DNA of 62,361 nt from JAITMY01 sp031549685 (lineage in GTDB: Bacteria; Bacteroidota; Bacteroidia; Bacteroidales; UBA932): assembly GCA_031549685.1 (NCBI GenBank), contig JAVBPG010000034.1, positions 1 to 62,361 on the forward strand, given 5' to 3'. How positions within the stretch are numbered: the stretch's first letter is position 1; the number at the start of each line of letters is the position of its first letter. The notes beneath the pieces are model-generated. The model was not told the DNA's origin, made no database searches, and worked only from the letters and a program-made list of their open reading frames with translations. The translations under genes and the position numbers were made by a program. Shown here piece after piece: positions 35,904-44,717 of the stretch.

Positions 35904-36341
35904 ATGAAGGAAATGAAAAAAGTTTTACTGCTTTGCTTTACCGCAATGCTTTTTTGTGCCGGAGCCAAAGGGCAGGCGTTGACGGGCATTCAATTTTTCA
36001 ACGGCACGTTTGAGCAGGCCCTGGCCAAGGCAGCTGGCGAGAATAAAGTTGTTTTTCTTGATGCTTACGCCTCGTGGTGCGGCCCCTGCAAGGCTATGTC
36101 CCGTAATGTATTTACCAATAAGGAGGTGGGTGATTTTTACAACGCCAACTTTATCAACGTAAAGATAGACTGGGAGTCGGACGAGGGCGAAAAGCTGCAG
36201 GCCAAGTACCCCCTGCGCGCCTATCCAACCCTGATGTACATTGACGCGCAGGGCAAGCGCCTTGCCACGGCGGAGGGCTATCGCAGCCCCGAGGAGTTGA
36301 TTAAGCAGGGCGAGGAGCTGCTGAAAAAGGTAAAGAAGTAG
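35904..36341 (+). CDS. Exported thioredoxin-fold protein
   Basis: The 145-residue protein has a signal peptide (residues 1-24) and a thioredoxin domain with the redox motif WCGPC (Cys59 and Cys62), followed by KAMSRNVF. The cis-proline is in YPTLMYID. It should act in the periplasm on cysteines of other proteins, in a reducing or isomerising role. A second in-frame ATG at 35913 is equally possible. It starts 7 bases after waaA, so they are co-transcribed, and a strong hairpin follows. Confidence 0.88.
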   Translation: MKEMKKVLLLCFTAMLFCAGAKGQALTGIQFFNGTFEQALAKAAGENKVVFLDAYASWCGPCKAMSRNVFTNKEVGDFYNANFINVKIDWESDEGEKLQAKYPLRAYPTLMYIDAQGKRLATAEGYRSPEELIKQGEELLKKVKK

Positions 36342-36360
36342 GCTTAGGGGAAAACGTAAA

Positions 36361-36396
36361 AAAAAGCGGCGTGAGGTTTACCTCGCGCCGCTTTTT
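36361..36396. terminator. Bidirectional terminator between the thioredoxin gene and hflX
   Basis: A long stem, aaaaagcggcg / cgccgcttttt with further pairs inside, ends in a T-run on each strand. It sits 20 bases after the thioredoxin stop and next to the hflX stop, on converging genes. Confidence 0.9.
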
Positions 36397-36398
36397 GT

Positions 36399-37601
36399 TT
36401 ACCACAAAAAGTTATCGAAGGGGTATCGTCCGCCTTGGATTTCGGCAACCATTTTGTAGAGGTCGTTGCGTAGCTTGGCAACGTTGGTCTTGTTGCGTGC
36501 CGAAATGAAAATGCAGGGATCGTTTTTCTTAGCCATCCAGCTATTCATGTACTCTGCGAGCGAAATATTTTCTTCCGTCTTCGGAGTCAAATCGTCCTCG
36601 TCCTTTTCTATAAATGTGTAGGCATCTATTTTGTTGAACACAAGGTACACGGGCTTTTCGGCTGCGCCAATGTCGGCCAGCGTTTGCTTAACCACGTTCA
36701 TTTGGTCCTCAAAGTTGGGGTGCGAAATGTCCACCACATGCACCAGCAGGTCGGCTTCGCGCACCTCGTCCAGCGTGGATTTGAACGACTCCACCAGCTG
36801 CGTTGGCAGCTTGCGGATAAAGCCCACCGTATCGGAAAGCAGGAAGGGAAGATTCTCAAAAACCACCTTGCGCACCGTGGTGTCGAGCGTGGCAAACAGC
36901 TTGTTCTCGGCAAACACCTCGCTCTTGCTCAGCAGGTTCATTATGGTGCTTTTGCCCACGTTGGTGTAGCCAACGAGCGCAACACGTATCATGCCGCCGC
37001 GGTTGCCGCGCTGCACCTCCATCTGCCTATCTATTTTTTTGAGCTGCTCCTTGAGTAGCGTAATGCGCCCGAGTATAATGCGGCGGTCGGATTCGATTTG
37101 GCGCTCGCCCGAGCCTCCGCGCGTTCCCGTGCCTCCGCGCTGCCGCTCCAGGTGCGTCCATAGGCGGGTAAGGCGGGGCAGCATGTACTGGTGGCGCGCA
37201 AGCTCCACCTGCGTTTTGGCGTAGGCGGTACGCGCCCGCATGGCAAAAATTTCGAGGATAAGGCTCGTGCGGTCGAGAATTACCTTGCCGAGCAGCTTCT
37301 CTAAGTTGCGAGTTTGCGCCGGCGACAGCTCGTCGTCAAATACCACAACGTTTACCTCGTTTTCCTCAATGTAGGCCTTTACCTCCTCAATTTTTCCGGA
37401 GCCGATGTAGGTTTTCGGGTGCGCGTAGGGTAATTTTTGCGTAAAGCGCTTGAGCGAAACAATACCCGCGGTTTCGGCCAGAAACGCCAACTCCTCAAGG
37501 TATTCCTTGGCATCGCGCTCGCCTTGCTTTTCGGTAATGAGGCCGATGAGTACGGCCTTTTCCGGCGCTATGGCTGTTGATATGCTTTTCTTTTCAATCA
37601 T
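36399..37601 (-). CDS. hflX: Ribosome-associated GTPase HflX
   Basis: HflX is a GTPase that splits stalled or idle ribosomes. The 400-residue protein has the N-terminal HflX domain with PKTYIGSGK and VVVFDDELSPAQTRNLE. An arginine/glycine-rich linker follows (RGGTGTRGGSGERQIE, 155-170). The G domain has G1 GYTNVGKS at 211-218, G3 DTVGFIRKLP and G4 NKID. The glycine-rich linker is a normal family feature. The gene stands alone on the minus strand, with repeat-like AT-rich DNA upstream. Confidence 0.95.
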   Translation of the reverse strand: MIEKKSISTAIAPEKAVLIGLITEKQGERDAKEYLEELAFLAETAGIVSLKRFTQKLPYAHPKTYIGSGKIEEVKAYIEENEVNVVVFDDELSPAQTRNLEKLLGKVILDRTSLILEIFAMRARTAYAKTQVELARHQYMLPRLTRLWTHLERQRGGTGTRGGSGERQIESDRRIILGRITLLKEQLKKIDRQMEVQRGNRGGMIRVALVGYTNVGKSTIMNLLSKSEVFAENKLFATLDTTVRKVVFENLPFLLSDTVGFIRKLPTQLVESFKSTLDEVREADLLVHVVDISHPNFEDQMNVVKQTLADIGAAEKPVYLVFNKIDAYTFIEKDEDDLTPKTEENISLAEYMNSWMAKKNDPCIFISARNKTNVAKLRNDLYKMVAEIQGGRYPFDNFLW

Positions 37602-37730
37602 AAAATGAGTGATTAGGGGTTAGTAATTAGGGATTGGAGAAAGACTCACTTGAGGTCTTCATAATGTGAGGAGTTACGATGTTGCTACCGTTATTTCTTC
37701 CTCTAATCACTAAGCCCTAATCGCTAATCG

Positions 37731-38747
37731 CTATACAATGTCAATCCACCCGAACTTATCGGCCTCATCGCCGTACTGAATGGCGCGAAGGCGGTTGTAC
37801 AGCGTGGTGCTTACCTTGCCTGCGCTGCCGTCTTTGCTGTACTCGTACACGCGGTTGTTGGCCGGGTCAAATATTTTGCCCACGGGGCTGATAACGGCGG
37901 CGGTTCCGCAGGCTCCCGCCTCGTCAAAGGTCGAAAGTTCTTCAACCGGAACCTGGCGCTGCTCAACGGTTAAGCCCATATCCTGCGCCAGCTGCATAAG
38001 GCTCATGTTGGTAATGCTGGGCAGTATGCTGTGTGATTTCGGCGTAATGTACGAGCTGCCTCGTATGGCAAAAAAGTTGGCGGGGCCGCACTCGTCAATG
38101 TACTTTTTTTCGGCCGAATCCAGGTACAGCACGGTGCTGTAGCCCGCCTTGTGGCAGGTGTCGAGCGATATGAGGCTGGCCGCGTAGTTGCCGCCCACCT
38201 TAATGTGGCCGGTACCCCGCGGCGCGGCGCGGTCGTGGTCGCGGTCAATGATTACGCTCACGGGCTTAAATCCTTCCTTGAAGTAGGGGCCAACGGGCGT
38301 AACGAATATCATAAACAGGTACTCGCCGGCGGGCTTTACGCCTACCTGCGCCGAGGTGCCTATGAGCAGCGGGCGGACGTACAGCGTGGCGCCGCTCTCG
38401 TAGGGCGGAACAAAATCCTTGTTGGCCTCAACGGCTATTTTCACCATCTCCACAAACAGCTCCTCGCTTGGCGCCGCCATTTGAATGTACTGCGCCGAGC
38501 TCATCATGCGCCGGGCATTTTCGCGCACGCGGAACAGGCGGATTTTTTCGTCCTTGCCGCGGTAGGCCTTGAGCCCTTCAAAGGCCTCCTGTCCGTAGTG
38601 CAGGCAGGTGGCGGCCATGTGCATGTTGATGTACTCCGAGGTGCTGAGCTCGGGCTTACTCCACTTGCCGTTTTTGTACGTGCTGCGCACGTTGGCGTGG
38701 GTGGGCAGGTAGCCAAATGCAAGGTTTTTCCAGTCGATGGTGCTCAT
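37731..38747 (-). CDS. ilvE: Branched-chain amino-acid aminotransferase
   Basis: This PLP enzyme makes the last step of valine, leucine and isoleucine synthesis and the first of their breakdown. The 338-residue protein is a fold-type IV aminotransferase. HMAATCLHYGQEAFEGLKAYRG lies in the N-terminal part. The PLP lysine is in GHIKVGGNYAASL, and DECGPANFF plus GTAAVISPVG close the active site. Start and length are standard for the long bacterial form. Confidence 0.95.
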   Translation of the reverse strand: MSTIDWKNLAFGYLPTHANVRSTYKNGKWSKPELSTSEYINMHMAATCLHYGQEAFEGLKAYRGKDEKIRLFRVRENARRMMSSAQYIQMAAPSEELFVEMVKIAVEANKDFVPPYESGATLYVRPLLIGTSAQVGVKPAGEYLFMIFVTPVGPYFKEGFKPVSVIIDRDHDRAAPRGTGHIKVGGNYAASLISLDTCHKAGYSTVLYLDSAEKKYIDECGPANFFAIRGSSYITPKSHSILPSITNMSLMQLAQDMGLTVEQRQVPVEELSTFDEAGACGTAAVISPVGKIFDPANNRVYEYSKDGSAGKVSTTLYNRLRAIQYGDEADKFGWIDIV

Positions 38748-38785
38748 GATGTATGGTGTTTATTTGATATGCATTATTCTAAAAT

Positions 38786-38882
38786 TGTCATTGCGGGCTT
38801 GATCCGCAACCGAAACGAAGTGAAGTTCGGCGAAGCCAACCTCCCTCCACTTGGGGGATCCCGTGTCAAGCACGGGATGACA
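38786..38882. repeat. Dispersed palindromic repeat upstream of ilvE
   Basis: The stretch begins tgtcattgcgggcttgatcc and ends gtcaagcacgggatgaca. It contains gaagttcggcgaagccaac, shared with the repeat at 17663-17773. The two halves each form a small stem. Confidence 0.65.
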
Positions 38883-38939
38883 CCTCAAAATAAAGTGTTA
38901 ACTACAAAGGTAGCGAAAAATGCCTGCGGTTATTCGCCC

Positions 38940-39860
38940 TTACTTCTTCTTTTTTCCGCCAAAAACGGAAAGGTGTACGTAGTCCTCGGGGTTCTTTTTG
39001 AGGTCAACCAGCAGGGCATCGAGGCTTTTTACCGCTTGGTTGAGGTTTACGTATAGCGAATCATTTTGCATTACGTGCAGCAGCGTACCCTGCGCGGCGT
39101 GGCGGTCGAGCGTGGCGCTGAGCGCGCGGGTATGCACCAGGGTCGAATCGGCATTTTGAATGAGCGAGGTTATCTGTGCGTTGCTGCTCCTCAGGTTGTC
39201 CGAAACAGAGTTGAGGTTGCTTGAGGTGGCGCTCAGCTCGCTTACCAGCGTGTTGAAGCCGGCGTGATTTTCGGCGGCCATTTTGCTCAACTCACCGGTT
39301 ACCTCGTTGAGGTTGTCGGACAGCTTGGCGATGTTGGACAGCGATGCGCTGAGGTTATTTTGGTTTTGAATGCTCAGCATCATTTGCATGGATGCGGCTA
39401 TGGTGTTGAGCTGCGCCAGCAGGCTGTCGGCCTTGGTGGCCATGGGGCTAACCATGCCCATGAGGTCGCTGCCGCCCGGTATGGCCTGCAGCGTGTCGCC
39501 CGACCTCATGACGGCGGTGCTGCTGCCAAAGCTGAGGTTGATATTTTTTTTGTCCAGAATCCCGCCGCTGTTCACCGCCGCGGTGGTGCCCACCGGCAGC
39601 TTGTACTGCGACTCCACCAGCAGGGTAGCCACCACCTTGTTGTTCTTGCCGAGGTTAATGGCGCTCACGCTGCCTACGCTCACGCCGTTAATAACTACGG
39701 GCGATTTGCGCTGCAGGCCGTTGGCGTTGTCGTACACCGCGTAGTAGGTGTTGGTGCTTTTGAGGCGTTCGTTTTTGTTCAAAAAGTTAATGCCCCAGTA
39801 GAATACAAGGAGCATGGCAAAGGCAAATAATCCTATTTTGGCTTCTTTTGGAATTTTCAT
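38940..39860 (-). CDS. MCE/MlaD-family lipid transport protein
   Basis: The 306-residue protein has one N-terminal membrane anchor (about 9-25), then an MCE domain at about 38-115 with LQRKSPVVINGVSVGSVSAI. A long helical region rich in S, N and Q follows, and a lysine-rich end closes it. MCE proteins form rings that carry phospholipids across the periplasm with an ABC transporter. The permease and ATPase are not in view. It lies 13 bases after the amidase gene on the same strand, so the two are probably co-transcribed. Confidence 0.87.
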   Translation of the reverse strand: MKIPKEAKIGLFAFAMLLVFYWGINFLNKNERLKSTNTYYAVYDNANGLQRKSPVVINGVSVGSVSAINLGKNNKVVATLLVESQYKLPVGTTAAVNSGGILDKKNINLSFGSSTAVMRSGDTLQAIPGGSDLMGMVSPMATKADSLLAQLNTIAASMQMMLSIQNQNNLSASLSNIAKLSDNLNEVTGELSKMAAENHAGFNTLVSELSATSSNLNSVSDNLRSSNAQITSLIQNADSTLVHTRALSATLDRHAAQGTLLHVMQNDSLYVNLNQAVKSLDALLVDLKKNPEDYVHLSVFGGKKKK

Positions 39861-39873
39861 AGTATGAATTTTC

Positions 39874-41049
39874 TTATTCGGGTTTACCGTCGCGCAGCTT
39901 GATGGTAAACGCTTCGGGGAATTTTGTTCTTACCTCGCGCAGCAACTCGGCCGCTTCGGCCTCGTTGTCGCACTTGCCCACGTAGTAGCGAAATATATTT
40001 CCGCTGCGGTAGTAGCTTACATCTTTCAGCCCCTTAAACACGGCGGCATCGTCCTTGAGCAGGCGCGAGGAGGCAAAAATCTGCACGTGGTACGCTAACT
40101 TGCCATCGGTGTTGGCGGGCGTGGCGGCCTCGGGAAGCGTGGGCGCGCCGGTGCCCTGCTTGAGCTCGCTGGCTGCCGGCTGCTCGGGCTTGCGGGCGGC
40201 CACCTCAAGCGCGGTAGCCGGAGCGGCGGTAGCTACCCGGCCGTTGTTGCGGTCCCACCTTTTTTTGTACTCGCCTATGGCGTGAGCTATAGCCTCGGCC
40301 AGCTCGGTTTGCCCCTTTTCCGAGGCAATGTATTTTTCCTCGTCGCGATTCGAAATAAAGCCTATCTCAATGAGCACGCTGGGCATGTTGGTACGCCACA
40401 AAACCAGGAAGGGGCCTTGCTTTACGCCCCGGCTTTTGCGCTTTGCCCTGTCGGTAAACTCCTGCTCCACCAGCGAGGCGAAGTGCAGGCTCTGCTCCAT
40501 GTGCGTGTTCTGCATAAACGAAAACATGATGAACGATTCGGGCGAGTTGGGGTTGTAGCCTTCGTACTTAGTTTCGTAGCCGTCCTCGTACACAACTTCG
40601 GCGTTTTCCTTCATGGCTACCTCCATGTTCTTTTCCGTTTTGTCCAAACCCATTACCCAGGTTTCGGTGCCGCAGGCGTTTTTTTCCCCTCCGGCGTTGG
40701 CGTGAATGGAAATGAATAGGTCTGCGCTAACCTTGTTGGCCAGCGAACTACGGTCGGCAAGATCCATGGCTATATCCTTGGCGCGGGTGTACACAATCTC
40801 AATGTCGGGATGGGTTTTACCGAGTACTGTTCCAACCTTTTTGGCCACATCCAGCACTATTTCCTTTTCAACCGCAATACGACCTATGGCGCCAGGAATC
40901 TCGCCGCCGTGCCCGGGGTCAATCACCACAACCATGCCCTTTTTGCTTGGCGCCGCTACGGTATTGAGGCAAAAAAAAGCGCCCGCAATTATTGCGCAAA
41001 TTATTGATGTTAAATATTTTATATGAAAATGAAACAACTTGCGTTGCAT
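39874..41049 (-). CDS. N-acetylmuramoyl-L-alanine amidase with a SPOR domain
   Basis: The enzyme cuts the bond between MurNAc and the peptide in peptidoglycan, mainly to separate dividing cells. The 391-residue protein has a signal peptide, an Amidase_3 domain with VVIDPGHGGEIPGA, a zinc glutamate in VEKEIVLD and SIHANAGG, and the catalytic glutamate in LIEIGFISNRDEE. A proline/alanine-rich linker leads to a C-terminal SPOR-type domain (about 310-388) that binds denuded glycan at the septum. The chosen ATG gives an 11-residue lead before the hydrophobic core and overlaps the divergent lptD start by 27 bases. Confidence 0.9.
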   Translation of the reverse strand: MQRKLFHFHIKYLTSIICAIIAGAFFCLNTVAAPSKKGMVVVIDPGHGGEIPGAIGRIAVEKEIVLDVAKKVGTVLGKTHPDIEIVYTRAKDIAMDLADRSSLANKVSADLFISIHANAGGEKNACGTETWVMGLDKTEKNMEVAMKENAEVVYEDGYETKYEGYNPNSPESFIMFSFMQNTHMEQSLHFASLVEQEFTDRAKRKSRGVKQGPFLVLWRTNMPSVLIEIGFISNRDEEKYIASEKGQTELAEAIAHAIGEYKKRWDRNNGRVATAAPATALEVAARKPEQPAASELKQGTGAPTLPEAATPANTDGKLAYHVQIFASSRLLKDDAAVFKGLKDVSYYRSGNIFRYYVGKCDNEAEAAELLREVRTKFPEAFTIKLRDGKPE

Positions 41050-43761
41050 GTTCGGTCGCTATTGTTTTTTTTGAGTAACTTTACCGCTTATTTTCGGCAA
41101 ACAAAAGTAGTAAACATAATCATAGTACGCAAATACTTGTTCGCTATCCTTAACAGATATTTTGCATTTTTTGTTCTTGTGCTCATGTGCTGGCTGGGCG
41201 GGGCGCAGCGCGCGCTGGCGGCCGATAGCCTGCGCGCCGTGCTGCCCGATAGCGCTTTGCTGGCGGCCGACTCGGCCAAGGTGGAGCCTGTGGACACCAC
41301 CATATCCAAAGATGCCATTACCGACCCCGTTTTCTCCACCGGAAAAGACTCGACGGTGTACATGCTGCAGGAAGACGACCGCCGCGTGCTCATTTACGGC
41401 GACGGAAAGGTAACGTATCAGGACATGGAAATTACCGCCGATTTTATCGATTTCGATATGGAGAAGAAGGTGGCCTTTGCGCGGGGCACCTACGATACGG
41501 TTACGCACACTGTCAAGGGCAAGCCGGTGTTTAAGCAGGGGAGCGAGAACTTTGAAATGGACTCGATGTACTTCAACTTCGAAACCAAAAAGGCTAAGAT
41601 ATACGCCGTGGTAACGCAGCAGAGCGAGGGCTACCTGCACGGTAAGGCTATAAAGCGCATGCCCGATAACGTGATTTACGTGCACGGCGGTAAGTATACC
41701 ACCTGCGATGCCGCCTGCCCGCACTACTACCTTGGGCTTACCAAGGCCAAGGTTATCCCCAACGATAAGGTTATTACCAGCGTGGCCTACCTGGTGCTGG
41801 AGGATGTACCCATGCCGCTGGCCATTCCCTTCGGGCTTTTTCCGCAAACGTCAAGCCGCGCCTCTGGCATTATTATTCCTTCGTACGGCGAGGAGACCTC
41901 GCGCGGCTTCTTCTTCCGCGACGGCGGCTACTACTTTGCCCCCAACGACTACTTCGATGTGGCCGTTACCGGAAGCATATACACCCTGGGCTCGTGGGAG
42001 GCGGGCGCGCGCTCCAGCTACTTGTGGAAGTACCACTTTAGCGGCGGCTTTAACTTCAACTATGCCAACAACGTGATTGGCGAACCGGGTTCATCGGACT
42101 ACGCAACCAACACGGCCTTTTCGCTGCAGTGGAACCACTCGCAGGACCCGAAGTTCAGCCCCAACAAAACCTTTGCGGCCAGCGTGAACTTTACCACCAC
42201 CAGCTTTCGCAACACCAACGAGCGTACGCTGAGCGAGTCGCTAACCAACACCACGCAGTCCAGCATTTCGTACTCGCAGGTGTGGCCGGGTACGCCCTTT
42301 AGCCTGAGCGTGGCGGCCACGCACTCGCACAACACGCGCGACAGCATGATTACGCTGGGCCTGCCCTCGCTCAACTTCAACATGGCGGCCATTACGCCCT
42401 TTAAGCGCAAGGAGCGCGTAGGTAGCGTGAGGTGGTACGAGCAGATTCGCATTCCCCTTACGGTTAACCTGCAAAATACCATTACAGCCAAGGAGTACGA
42501 GTTCAACGACTTCAACAACTTGGTAAAGAACCACATGAAAAACGGTTTGAGGTACAACACCAACCTATCGGTGCCGCTCATGCTGGCCAAGTTTATAAAC
42601 GTTACGCCGAGCATTTCGTACAACGGCAGGCTGTACTTTAGCCACGTTGACCAGGAGTGGGTGGATACCGCGGGCAACGCCGGCTACGTACGCAGGGACA
42701 CCATTTACACCCCCTCGCACGACTACGATTTTTCCACCTCGCTGTCGGCCTCCACGCGCATTTACGGCATGTACCAGTTTGGCGGCAGATCGCCGGTGCA
42801 GGCCATTCGCCACGTGGCAACGCCGAGCGTTAGCCTCAGCTGGCGCCCCGATTTCAGCGATCCCGGGTGGGGAATGTACGAGGAGATTCAGGCAGACTCA
42901 AGCGGAAATAAGATACGCTACTCGCCCAACCAGAATGGCATTTACGGAACGGCGGGTGCGGGAAAAAATGCCTCGCTCAGCTTCAGTTTGGGCAATACGC
43001 TGGAGATGAAGGTAAAAAGCAAAAGCGATACCACCGGCACGGGAACCAAAAAAATAAAGCTGCTGGAGGCGCTCAACTTTTCGGCCTCGTACAACCTGCT
43101 GGCCGACTCCATGCAGCTGTCCACCATCGGCTTTTCGGGGCGTACAACGCTGTTCGGAACCTTGGGCATCAGCTTCCAAGGCACGTTAGATCCATATGCA
43201 TACGCATTCCGTACCGATAGCAGGGGAGTTAGCACCGCCTACAAAACTGCCCGCTGGAGCTACAAAAGCGGCCCGCTGGTGCGCCTTACCAACTTTGGCT
43301 TTTCGTTTGGCTATGCGTTCAACAAGGACTCGAAGGTAAGCAACACGCTGCCGCAGCCCGTTCCCTCGGTGCTTGACCCTGCGGGAGCCTACGATGGCCT
43401 GCAAGTGGCCTACGCCGACTTTAGCCTGCCGTGGACGTTCAACATCAGCTACTCGTTCACGTATACTAAACCCTACGATATACCTACGATTATGCAAACG
43501 CTTAACTTCAACGGCAGCTTAAGCTTAACAAAAAAATGGCAGATAGGATTTCAGTCGGGCTACGATCTGGCGCAGCGAAAAATTGCGCCCACATCGGTTA
43601 ACCTCAGCCGCGACCTGCACTGCTGGGCGATGAACTTCTCGTGGATACCCATTGGCTCTTGGCAAAGCTGGAGCTTCAACATAGCCATTAAATCGTCAAT
43701 GCTAAAGGATTTGAAGTACGATAGGCGCCAGAGCCGCTTTGACCAGATGCCGATACAGTAG
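41023..43761 (+). CDS. lptD: LPS-assembly outer-membrane protein LptD
   Basis: The outer-membrane protein of up to 912 residues inserts lipopolysaccharide into the outer leaflet. An OstA/LptA-like periplasmic domain lies at about 115-260 (DDRRVLIYGDGKVTYQDMEI and following), then a large beta barrel in which MPLAIPFGLFPQTSSRASGI begins the strand region. The signal segment ends near RALAADS (about 60-68). The start at 41023 gives an unusually long lead and overlaps the divergent amidase gene. The real start could lie downstream, for example at a non-ATG codon near the VRKYLFAIL stretch. Confidence 0.88.
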   Translation: MKMKQLALHVRSLLFFLSNFTAYFRQTKVVNIIIVRKYLFAILNRYFAFFVLVLMCWLGGAQRALAADSLRAVLPDSALLAADSAKVEPVDTTISKDAITDPVFSTGKDSTVYMLQEDDRRVLIYGDGKVTYQDMEITADFIDFDMEKKVAFARGTYDTVTHTVKGKPVFKQGSENFEMDSMYFNFETKKAKIYAVVTQQSEGYLHGKAIKRMPDNVIYVHGGKYTTCDAACPHYYLGLTKAKVIPNDKVITSVAYLVLEDVPMPLAIPFGLFPQTSSRASGIIIPSYGEETSRGFFFRDGGYYFAPNDYFDVAVTGSIYTLGSWEAGARSSYLWKYHFSGGFNFNYANNVIGEPGSSDYATNTAFSLQWNHSQDPKFSPNKTFAASVNFTTTSFRNTNERTLSESLTNTTQSSISYSQVWPGTPFSLSVAATHSHNTRDSMITLGLPSLNFNMAAITPFKRKERVGSVRWYEQIRIPLTVNLQNTITAKEYEFNDFNNLVKNHMKNGLRYNTNLSVPLMLAKFINVTPSISYNGRLYFSHVDQEWVDTAGNAGYVRRDTIYTPSHDYDFSTSLSASTRIYGMYQFGGRSPVQAIRHVATPSVSLSWRPDFSDPGWGMYEEIQADSSGNKIRYSPNQNGIYGTAGAGKNASLSFSLGNTLEMKVKSKSDTTGTGTKKIKLLEALNFSASYNLLADSMQLSTIGFSGRTTLFGTLGISFQGTLDPYAYAFRTDSRGVSTAYKTARWSYKSGPLVRLTNFGFSFGYAFNKDSKVSNTLPQPVPSVLDPAGAYDGLQVAYADFSLPWTFNISYSFTYTKPYDIPTIMQTLNFNGSLSLTKKWQIGFQSGYDLAQRKIAPTSVNLSRDLHCWAMNFSWIPIGSWQSWSFNIAIKSSMLKDLKYDRRQSRFDQMPIQ

Positions 43762-43762
43762 T

Positions 43763-43810
43763 GGAGAATGGAGAATGGAGAATGGAGAATGGAGAATGGA
43801 GAATGGAGAG
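43763..43810 (+). repeat. 7-bp tandem repeat (ggagaat), six copies plus a partial
   Basis: Six perfect copies of ggagaat are followed by ggagag, directly after the lptD stop. Related looser units (gaattgaaaattgag) occur at 50170-50245. Copy number may vary between strains. Confidence 0.9.
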
Positions 43811-43898
43811 GCTTGCGTAGTGTCGTGCTGAGCTTGTCGGGGTGGTGCGGAGAAGGATAAACAGTTTAACAATCAAGCGATTCAACAATTCAACTTAT

Positions 43899-44276
43899 AT
43901 GAAAAAAATCATTCACACCGACAAGGCGCCCGCCGCTGTGGGCCCGTACAGCCAGGCCGTGGAGGCCAACGGAACGCTCTACATCTCGGGGCAAATACCC
44001 ATCAACCCCGCCACGGGCGAGGTGGTGCAGGGCGATATTGTGGCGCAAACCGAGCAGGTTTTTGCCAACATTAAGGCCATTCTGGCCGAGGCCGGCTACA
44101 GCATGGACAGCGTGGTAAAAACCACCGTACTCATGCAAAACCTTGGCGATTTTTCCGCCATGAACGAGGTGTACGCCCGCCACTTTACGGCGCAGCAGCC
44201 CGCCCGCTCCACGTTTCAGGTGGCCAAGCTGCCCAAGGAGGTGCAAATAGAAATTGAAACCATTGCGGTGAAGTAA
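43899..44276 (+). CDS. ridA: RidA/YjgF family imine deaminase
   Basis: RidA hydrolyses reactive enamine and imine intermediates made by PLP enzymes such as threonine dehydratase. The 125-residue protein contains AVGPYSQAVEANGTLYISGQ near the N-terminus. The catalytic arginine is in ARSTFQVAKLPKEVQIEIE at the C-terminus, and conserved FSAMNEVYARHF lies between. The ATG at 43899 is the natural start. It fits with the branched-chain genes nearby, but no operon is evident. Confidence 0.94.
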   Translation: MKKIIHTDKAPAAVGPYSQAVEANGTLYISGQIPINPATGEVVQGDIVAQTEQVFANIKAILAEAGYSMDSVVKTTVLMQNLGDFSAMNEVYARHFTAQQPARSTFQVAKLPKEVQIEIETIAVK

Positions 44277-44288
44277 TTAACCAGAGTT

Positions 44289-44366
44289 TGTCATTCCGGC
44301 CTCGAGCCGGAATCTCCCAATGAAAAAACACTTGTGAGGAGGTTGCGGGTCAAGCCCGCAATGACA
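44289..44366. repeat. Dispersed palindromic repeat after ridA
   Basis: It begins tgtcattccggcctcgagcc and ends gggtcaagcccgcaatgaca, with small stems in each half. It shares its right half with the copies at 47786-47849, 50847-50909 and 56930-57011. Confidence 0.75.
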
Positions 44367-44378
44367 ATGTGAAATATT

Positions 44379-44645
44379 ATGCAAACCTTTCTTATTTTTG
44401 CAATCGTTTTGGGCCTGTGCTTTTTGGGGTTGGGGGTGAAAATCTTTTTCTCGAAAGAAAAAAAGTTCCCCGAAACCGAAATCGGGCACAACCGGGCAAT
44501 GCGCAAGCGCGGTATAATGTGTACCCGCCAGGAGGAGATTTTGCGCTGGAAAAAGGAGCGGGGCCTGAGCGCCGGCGACCCGCAGTCGTGCGAGGTATGC
44601 GGCCTGTCCGACGGCTGTAAGGAGAAAAGTAGCAGCAGGCAGTAG
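44379..44645 (+). CDS. Small membrane protein with a cysteine-rich tail
   Basis: The 88-residue protein has one N-terminal membrane helix (residues 3-22). A basic segment with EIGHNRAMRKRGIMCTRQEE follows, then a cysteine cluster SCEVCGLSDGCKEKS. This layout resembles small Bacteroidetes proteins related to NqrM, which may bind a metal. The similarity is weak and the role is unknown. The ATG lies 12 bases after the repeat. Confidence 0.65.
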   Translation: MQTFLIFAIVLGLCFLGLGVKIFFSKEKKFPETEIGHNRAMRKRGIMCTRQEEILRWKKERGLSAGDPQSCEVCGLSDGCKEKSSSRQ

Positions 44646-44717
44646 CAGATCCCTTGGCTTGGTTCGCAACAATTCAACAGTCTTTAAAACATTTACACTT
44701 TATAAACTTAAAATTTT

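Noticed and set aside
44277..44677. Minus-strand frames downstream of ridA containing HCGLDPQP
   Set aside because: They are the translated palindromic repeat plus the antisense of the small membrane protein; there is no gene-like start or composition.
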